Origin: an uncultured Opitutia bacterium
GTDB lineage: Bacteria; Verrucomicrobiota; Verrucomicrobiia; Opitutales; Opitutaceae
Direction: 5' to 3'
Assembly (NCBI GenBank): GCA_903902745.1
Contig: CAIUWA010000017.1
Location: 62,001-126,000 of the forward strand
DNA: 64,000 nt
Shown here: piece after piece, positions 59,557 to 64,000 of the stretch
Numbering within the stretch: position 1 is the stretch's first letter
Layout of the letters: every line of letters begins with the position of its first letter
Program-made: the position numbers and the translations under genes
The notes under the pieces: generated by a model
Databases searched by the model: none
Told to the model about the DNA's origin: nothing
Seen by the model: the letters and a program-made list of their open reading frames with translations, nothing else

Positions 59557-59605
59557 GCGGTGGCCGTCGGAAACCGTCGGAACGACTTTAGGCCGCGCCA
59601 GGCCC

Positions 59606-60025
59606 CTACTCCCCCATCACCGTCACCACGACTTGCCGCGCCGATGCTGCCCGGCGGTGCTCCCAGAGGTAAATTCCCTGCCATGTGCCCAGCAGCAGGC
59701 GGCCTTCGGCAAAGGGCACGTTCTCGCTGGTGCGGGTGAGCGCCATCTTGATGTGACTCGGCATGTCGTCCGGACCCTCGAGCGTGTGCGTGAAATGGGG
59801 ATCGTCCTCCGGCACCAGCCGGTCGAGCCAGGCCTCAAGATCCCGCCGCGCCGAGGGATCGGCGTTTTCCATGATGACCAGGCTGCAGCTGGTATGCAGG
59901 CAGAACACCGTGACAACGCCGCGCGTTAGCCCGCTATTCGCCACCTCGCGCGCAACCGCGGCCGTGATCTCGTGCAGGCCGGCTCCCCGCGGGCGAATGT
60001 TGAGCGTGGCTTGGTGGACGGGCAT
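59606..60025 (-). CDS. yjbQ: YjbQ family protein (UPF0047)
   Basis: A 139-residue protein of the YjbQ/UPF0047 family. Visible motifs are GVVTVFCLHTSCSLVIMENAD, here as CLHTSCSLVIMENAD near residues 44-58, the His in HFTHTLEG and MPSHIKMAL, and LLLGTWQGIYLWEHR near the C-terminus. Members have weak thiamine-phosphate synthase activity and bind metal through conserved His; the physiological role is unsettled. The ATG at 60025 matches the family length. It is convergent with fumA. Confidence 0.93.
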   Translation of the reverse strand: MPVHQATLNIRPRGAGLHEITAAVAREVANSGLTRGVVTVFCLHTSCSLVIMENADPSARRDLEAWLDRLVPEDDPHFTHTLEGPDDMPSHIKMALTRTSENVPFAEGRLLLGTWQGIYLWEHRRAASARQVVVTVMGE

Positions 60026-60035
60026 GACGCGAATG

Positions 60036-60119
60036 TGAGAGCCTGCTTGCCGGCGATGTTTGACTCCGCTGAGGCAAAAATCTGCGCAAATCGCCATCGC
60101 CTGCAAGCAGGCTCCTACC
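60036..60119. repeat. Inverted repeat, GAGCCTGCTTGC family
   Basis: GAGCCTGCTTGCCGGCGAT at the left pairs with ATCGCCTGCAAGCAGGCTC at the right across about 45 bases. A single arm recurs at 20157-20176. It lies between yjbQ and fumC. Confidence 0.65.
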
Positions 60120-60133
60120 TCCCATGAGCCGCA

Positions 60134-61549
60134 TTATGATCCACCCGCGCCAAGCGTGCTCCCACCCGGCTTGGTCATGCCCAGCGGTTCCAGCACCCGG
60201 TCCAGCGTGGCGGCATCCATGAGCTTTTTCTCCAGCACGATCGCCCGCAACGTGCGGCCGGTCGCGAGCGCCTCCTTTGCGATTATCGCCGACTGGTCAT
60301 AACCGATGTGCGGATTCAGCGCCGTGACCAGCATCAGCGAGCGGTCGACAAGCTCGCGGCAGCGGGCCGCGTCGGCTTCCAGCCCGGCCACGCATTTTTC
60401 GGCAAACACCCGCGCGCCGCTCGCCAGGCAATGCACCGCCTCGTGCAGACAATGCGCGATCAGCGGCAGGGTCGCGTTGAGCTCGAAGTGCCCGCCGCTT
60501 CCGGCCATCACGACCGTCTGCGCCAACCCCTGCGTGTAGAGACCCACCTGCACCAGCATCTCGCTCATGACCGGATTCACCTTGCCCGGCATGATCGACG
60601 AGCCGGGCTGGGTCGCGGGCAGGCGGAGCTCGGCGAGCCCGGCGCGTGGGCCGGAACCAAGCAGACGGACATCATTGGCGACCTTGATGAGACTGGCGGC
60701 GATGGTGGCGAGCTGGCCCGCCACCTCCACACAATCATCGCGCGCCGCCTGGGCCTCGAAGTGGTTTCCCGCCTCGCGGAACTCAAGTCCGGTTTCAGTG
60801 CTCAGGATGCGACAGACCGCGCTCGCAAAGGCAGGATGAGTGTTCAGCCCGGTGCCGACCGCCGTGCCGCCGACGGCGAGTTCTCCAAGCGCAGATACGG
60901 CCCGCCGGGCCCGGGCGGCCCCCTTGCGCACCTGCGCGGCATAGCCGGAAAACTCCTGACCGAGCGTAAGCGGCGTGGCGTCCATCAGATGGGTGCGGCC
61001 GATTTTCACGATACCGGAAAATTCCGCGGACTTTTTCTCCAGCGTCGCGGCCAGCAATTCGAGGGCCGGCACCAATTGCGTGTGCAACGCGACGGCGAGA
61101 CTCACGTGCAGCGTGGCCGGGATGACGTCGTTTGACGACTGGCCGAGGTTCACGTCGTCGTTGGGGTGCACCGGTTTCCTCGATCCGATGGGCTGGCCCG
61201 CCAGCTGGCTGACGCGGTTGGCAATCACCTCGTTGGCGTTGGTGTTCGTCGAGGTGCCGGAGCCGGTCTGAAACACATCGACGGGAAAATGCCCGGTGTG
61301 CCGGCCTTCGGCGATTTCTCGCGCCGCCTGCTGGATCAGCCGGCTCTTGTCCGGCGTTAGCAGGCCCAGTTCCTCGTTGGCCCGGGCACAGGCGAACTTG
61401 ACGAGGCCCAGGCCGCGGATGAATGCCTCCGGCATGGGCCGGCCGCTGATCGGGAAATTTTGTACCGCCCGCTCGGTGGAGGCACCATAGAGCGCATCCA
61501 CTGGCACCGGCAGTTCGCCCATGGAATCGTGTTCGGGACGCGTTTTCAT
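60134..61549 (-). CDS. fumC: Fumarate hydratase class II
   Basis: A 471-residue iron-independent fumarase of the aspartase/fumarase superfamily. The signature GSSIMPGKVNPV is present in the middle, along with TGSGTSTNTNANEVIANR, HPNDDVNLGQSSNDVIPATLHV and GRTHLMDATPLTLGQEFSGY. It does the same TCA step as the class I fumarase 0.6 kb away, but needs no Fe-S cluster and tolerates oxygen. It starts MKTRPEHDSMGELPVPVDALYG, typical of FumC. Confidence 0.96.
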   Translation of the reverse strand: MKTRPEHDSMGELPVPVDALYGASTERAVQNFPISGRPMPEAFIRGLGLVKFACARANEELGLLTPDKSRLIQQAAREIAEGRHTGHFPVDVFQTGSGTSTNTNANEVIANRVSQLAGQPIGSRKPVHPNDDVNLGQSSNDVIPATLHVSLAVALHTQLVPALELLAATLEKKSAEFSGIVKIGRTHLMDATPLTLGQEFSGYAAQVRKGAARARRAVSALGELAVGGTAVGTGLNTHPAFASAVCRILSTETGLEFREAGNHFEAQAARDDCVEVAGQLATIAASLIKVANDVRLLGSGPRAGLAELRLPATQPGSSIMPGKVNPVMSEMLVQVGLYTQGLAQTVVMAGSGGHFELNATLPLIAHCLHEAVHCLASGARVFAEKCVAGLEADAARCRELVDRSLMLVTALNPHIGYDQSAIIAKEALATGRTLRAIVLEKKLMDAATLDRVLEPLGMTKPGGSTLGAGGS

Positions 61550-61574
61550 GGCCGAAGCTAAGGCAAATCCCCTG

Positions 61575-61604
61575 AAAACACAAAAGGCCCCGCGGGGCGG
61601 GGCC
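61575..61604 (-). terminator. Rho-independent terminator after the sigma/anti-sigma pair
   Basis: On the minus strand GGCCCCG pairs with CGGGGCC (seven base pairs, five-base loop) and is followed by TTTTGTGTTTT. It lies about 28 bases after the stop codon of the putative anti-sigma gene. Confidence 0.85.
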
Positions 61605-61631
61605 TGGCTTACCTAGGCGCACGGCCTGCAA

Positions 61632-62474
61632 CTATAATTTCCAGAATACACCGCCGTTATCCACGCCGACCCGGCTGACGCTGTCGTCGCGGAGCGGGCG
61701 GTCATTCACGCGGCTACGAACGGGTTCGGCCGGGCGGACGGAGGCAGTTTCGAAGACGTACCCGGCCGGCAGCGCGGTGGTGAGATAACGGGCACTCGTC
61801 CGGTACTTGGGTGTGGACATCTGGGCCAACGGCTCGGTTTCGGCCGGGCGGACCGCAGGCAGACCGCGCGTCTCAAAGCCGCGGTTATTGCCGGGCGCCG
61901 CGGACAGATCGGGCTCGATCATTTGGGCCAGGGCGAGATTGGCCGCAATCAGGCGAGCGGAAGGCGTGGCGTCGCGTGGCGAACCATCCACGCGGGAATC
62001 GACGCCCAACATGGAAATGACCCGGGAGATTTCCCCGGGCCTGACATTGGAGGCAACCATTGGCTCAGCAAGGGTTGCAGCCGCGACGCCAACAGAGCTC
62101 ACCGCAGCCGGGGCTGTGACCGGGGTGGAAAAAGCCGGGCCGCCCTCGGACGGCGCGGCTATGGTCAGCGCCGATGCGGCCGGAGACGTACTAACTTCCT
62201 GCGCAGAAGGTGAAGTGTCACGGTATTGGCGGACCGTGAGGAACGTGATCGCGAGCACGGCAGAGGCACCGAGCGGGAGGTGCAGGCGGGCCATGCCGGC
62301 AAACTTGCGCGACGCAGCGTGCCACCAGGGGCGCCGGTCGACAATGGCGGCCAATTGCTTGGCCCGCAGTTCCTGTTCAAACCGGATCCAAAATTCGGCG
62401 GGCGGGCGCTCGGCCCGCTTGACGCGCAGCAAATCCTCGACGGTGACTTTCGGGCGGGGTTGGTCGTGATTCAT
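61632..62474 (-). CDS. Putative single-pass membrane anti-sigma partner, unknown family
   Basis: A 280-residue protein. About residues 1-68 are hydrophilic and cytoplasmic in style (TVEDLLRVKRAERPPAEFWI), one hydrophobic segment follows at about 67-84 (LPLGASAVLAITFLTV), and the rest is a long Ala/Ser/Pro-rich exported region ending in VDNGGVFWKL. It has no zinc-binding anti-sigma motif (HxxxCxxC). Position and four-base overlap with an ECF sigma factor gene suggest an anti-sigma or regulator role, by inference. It ends at a strong terminator. Confidence 0.6.
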   Translation of the reverse strand: MNHDQPRPKVTVEDLLRVKRAERPPAEFWIRFEQELRAKQLAAIVDRRPWWHAASRKFAGMARLHLPLGASAVLAITFLTVRQYRDTSPSAQEVSTSPAASALTIAAPSEGGPAFSTPVTAPAAVSSVGVAAATLAEPMVASNVRPGEISRVISMLGVDSRVDGSPRDATPSARLIAANLALAQMIEPDLSAAPGNNRGFETRGLPAVRPAETEPLAQMSTPKYRTSARYLTTALPAGYVFETASVRPAEPVRSRVNDRPLRDDSVSRVGVDNGGVFWKL

Positions 62475-63109
62475 TTGCGCAGGTAAGGCTGCAACTCGGC
62501 CTGGAGGAGTTGCTTCGCATAATGCAGGCGGGAACGGACGGTACCGACCGAACAGCTCATGATGTCGGCGATTTCATCATGACTCAGGCCATCAATCTCA
62601 AATAAGGTAATCACAGTGCGATGTTTAATAGACAGTTTCATCATCGCTTCGTTCAATTTTTCCTGGAGCTCTTTTACAAACGCCCCGCGCTCGGCTCCGC
62701 TGGTATCATCGGTGAGGGCGGCCAGAACTTCGGCCGATGGCCGGTCGTTTTCATTCACCTGCTCGAGGCTGAAAAAAGTACGTAGTTTACTTTTGCGCAG
62801 ATGCGTGAGCGCCGAATTGACCGCAATGCGGTAAAGCCAGGTGAAGAAGGCGGACTGGCCGGCAAAGCGATTGATCGACTGAAAGGCCTTGATGAACGCA
62901 TCCTGCACGAGGTCGGCGGTATCCTCGCGGTTGGAGGTCATGTTGTAGATCACCCCGTAAAGCCGCTCGCGATATTTCAGGATGAGCTGGTCGAATGCCG
63001 CGACATCCCCGGACTGCACGCGCTGCACAACCGTCCAGTCGGCATCGGCCTCCTGCTGGCGCTCGGGGGACGCAACGAGCGTTTTGCCGAGAACCTTTGA
63101 CGCGTTCAT
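62471..63109 (-). CDS. RNA polymerase sigma factor, ECF (RpoE-like)
   Basis: A 212-residue ECF sigma factor. Region 2 is DQLILKYRERLYGVIYNMTS with EDTADLVQDAFIKAFQSI and TWLYRIAVNSALTHLRK. Region 4 is LSIKHRTVITLFEIDGLS with DEIADIMSCSVGTVRSRLHY. The ATG at 63109 (MNASKVLGKTLVAS) was chosen over a longer frame upstream because the domain begins about 25 residues in. It overlaps the downstream gene by four bases, so the two are coupled. Confidence 0.93.
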   Translation of the reverse strand: MNASKVLGKTLVASPERQQEADADWTVVQRVQSGDVAAFDQLILKYRERLYGVIYNMTSNREDTADLVQDAFIKAFQSINRFAGQSAFFTWLYRIAVNSALTHLRKSKLRTFFSLEQVNENDRPSAEVLAALTDDTSGAERGAFVKELQEKLNEAMMKLSIKHRTVITLFEIDGLSHDEIADIMSCSVGTVRSRLHYAKQLLQAELQPYLRK

Positions 63110-63171
63110 GGTTGAGCAGGATAGCCGGCCATGAAGGTCAGGCAAACGCAAACTGGGTTCTGTCCAATTGT

Positions 63172-64000
63172 TCAAACCCCGGTCGGGGCCTGCAAGGCGG
63201 CCACTTGGCTCTGGAGCACGTCGCAAAGACTGAGGAGCAATGGCGTGGGCGCCAGTTGGGTCCAAGGAGCCAGGGCGGCCGCGGCCGCGGTAATCTCGGT
63301 CTGAACGGCTGCCGCAACAATCGGAAATACCCCATGCGTCGCCATTTGGCGCAGATGGAGCGGAAGTTGCGGCGAACGTGCGCCGCGGATCTCCTCCAGC
63401 AACTCGGCGCGTTCTTGCGCCGCCAGACGATCCATCAGAACCAGCAGCGGCAACGTGAGTTTGCCGCTCGCCAAGTCGGTGCCGAGCGTCTTGCCGATGT
63501 GCTTCTCGTCGCCGAAGTAGTCGGCGAGATCGTCGTAAATCTGATAGGCCATGCCCAGATGTCGGCCAAAGCGGCCGGCGGCTTCCCCAAAGGCGGCCGG
63601 ATAACCCCCGAGCTGACTGCCAAGCTGGCACGACACGCGAAAGAGCTCGGCCGTTTTCAAGTCAATGACCCGGCGGTAGTCGGCCAGAGTGACGTCGGTG
63701 GAACCACGCCGCATGGTCTGGATGATTTCACCGGCACAGACCCGGCGCGTGGATTCGGAGACGGCCAGGCAGACTGCGGTCGTGGGGAATTGTGACGCCA
63801 GGTGCAGCGCGTGCGAGAAAAGTGTGTCACCCAGGAGCACGGCGGCCACCGGGCCGAAGGCGCGCGCCGCAGTGCGGCGGCCGCGGCGTACTGAGGCATC
63901 ATCCATGATGTCATCGTGCACCAGCGTGGCCAGATGCACTAGTTCGACGACCGCGGCCACCCGCACCAGCTCGGGCGACACGACGGCTGGCTCCCGCCAG
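63172..64000 (-). CDS. Polyprenyl diphosphate synthase, N-terminus cut by the window edge
   Basis: At least 276 residues of a trans-prenyltransferase, open at the right edge. The first Asp-rich motif is LVHDDIMDDASVRRG and the second is YQIYDDLADYFGD, followed by KHIGKTLGTDLASGKLTLPL. These bind Mg-diphosphate and condense isopentenyl units into the side chain of ubiquinone or menaquinone. The frame runs unbroken to base 64000 (WREPAVVSPEL), so the missing part is the N-terminal GGKRxRP region. Chain length and product cannot be read from this part. Confidence 0.92.
   Translation of the reverse strand, partial: WREPAVVSPELVRVAAVVELVHLATLVHDDIMDDASVRRGRRTAARAFGPVAAVLLGDTLFSHALHLASQFPTTAVCLAVSESTRRVCAGEIIQTMRRGSTDVTLADYRRVIDLKTAELFRVSCQLGSQLGGYPAAFGEAAGRFGRHLGMAYQIYDDLADYFGDEKHIGKTLGTDLASGKLTLPLLVLMDRLAAQERAELLEEIRGARSPQLPLHLRQMATHGVFPIVAAAVQTEITAAAAALAPWTQLAPTPLLLSLCDVLQSQVAALQAPTGV

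Overview
The window is a high-GC, gene-dense bacterial chromosome segment with no phage, transposase, CRISPR array or rRNA. Gene content and style (ribB-ribH-nusB-ftsY order, a nuoB-N operon, a DUF6799 protein, dispersed intergenic repeats, several proteins I associate with Opitutaceae) suggest a Verrucomicrobiota member close to Opitutus/Lacunisphaera. This placement is an inference from gene content, not a computed phylogeny. No stretch longer than 300 bases lacks a gene or a described element.

Layout. 1-5.6 kb: a frameshifted TonB-dependent receptor and a secreted GH106-like glycosidase, which look like polysaccharide use. 5.7-8.8 kb (minus): ribB, ribH, nusB, ftsY. 9-20 kb: a transglutaminase-like protein, a Na/Pi-type transporter with a PhoU-like tail, a secreted Pro/Lys-rich protein, rarA, a membrane protein, a ComEC channel without a nuclease domain, a small coiled-coil protein, an EEP-family hydrolase and a double-length ThyX-like protein. 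20.2-34.2 kb (minus): respiratory complex I, nuoB to nuoN in order, with no nuoA at the locus. 34.4-36.1 kb: a Tat-exported MsrP-like molybdoenzyme with a membrane cytochrome b partner. 36.2-39.6 kb: a Met-rich DUF6799 protein and small accessory genes. 39.9 kb: tRNA-Ser(GGA). 40.1-41.9 kb: sufU-sufS. 42-44.3 kb: chrA, a DUF1259 gene and a truncated chrA relic. 44.4-45.7 kb: a GT1-type glycosyltransferase. 45.8-54.5 kb: a reductive pyrimidine catabolism cluster (PreA-like dehydrogenase, dihydropyrimidinase, ureidopropionase, beta-alanine-type transaminase, malonate/methylmalonate-semialdehyde dehydrogenase, NCS1 permease). 54.6-64 kb: an aminotransferase, a LysM lipoprotein, kdsD, a class I and a class II fumarase, yjbQ, an ECF sigma factor with a putative anti-sigma partner, and a polyprenyl synthase cut by the right edge.

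The most unusual signal is intergenic. About sixteen spacers hold inverted repeats whose two arms are each built from three to five degenerate tandem copies of a 6-9 base unit, separated by a non-conserved loop. The unit differs from place to place (GTAGTTG, GTTCACG, CTGAAAAG, CACAGAGNN, GTGAGGC and others), but the architecture is the same. Five of them lie between nuo genes, and in three genes (transglutaminase, nuoG, nuoE) the last codons and the stop codon are read from a repeat arm. A second dispersed family of about 95 bases occurs twice. These are the best candidates here for something undescribed.
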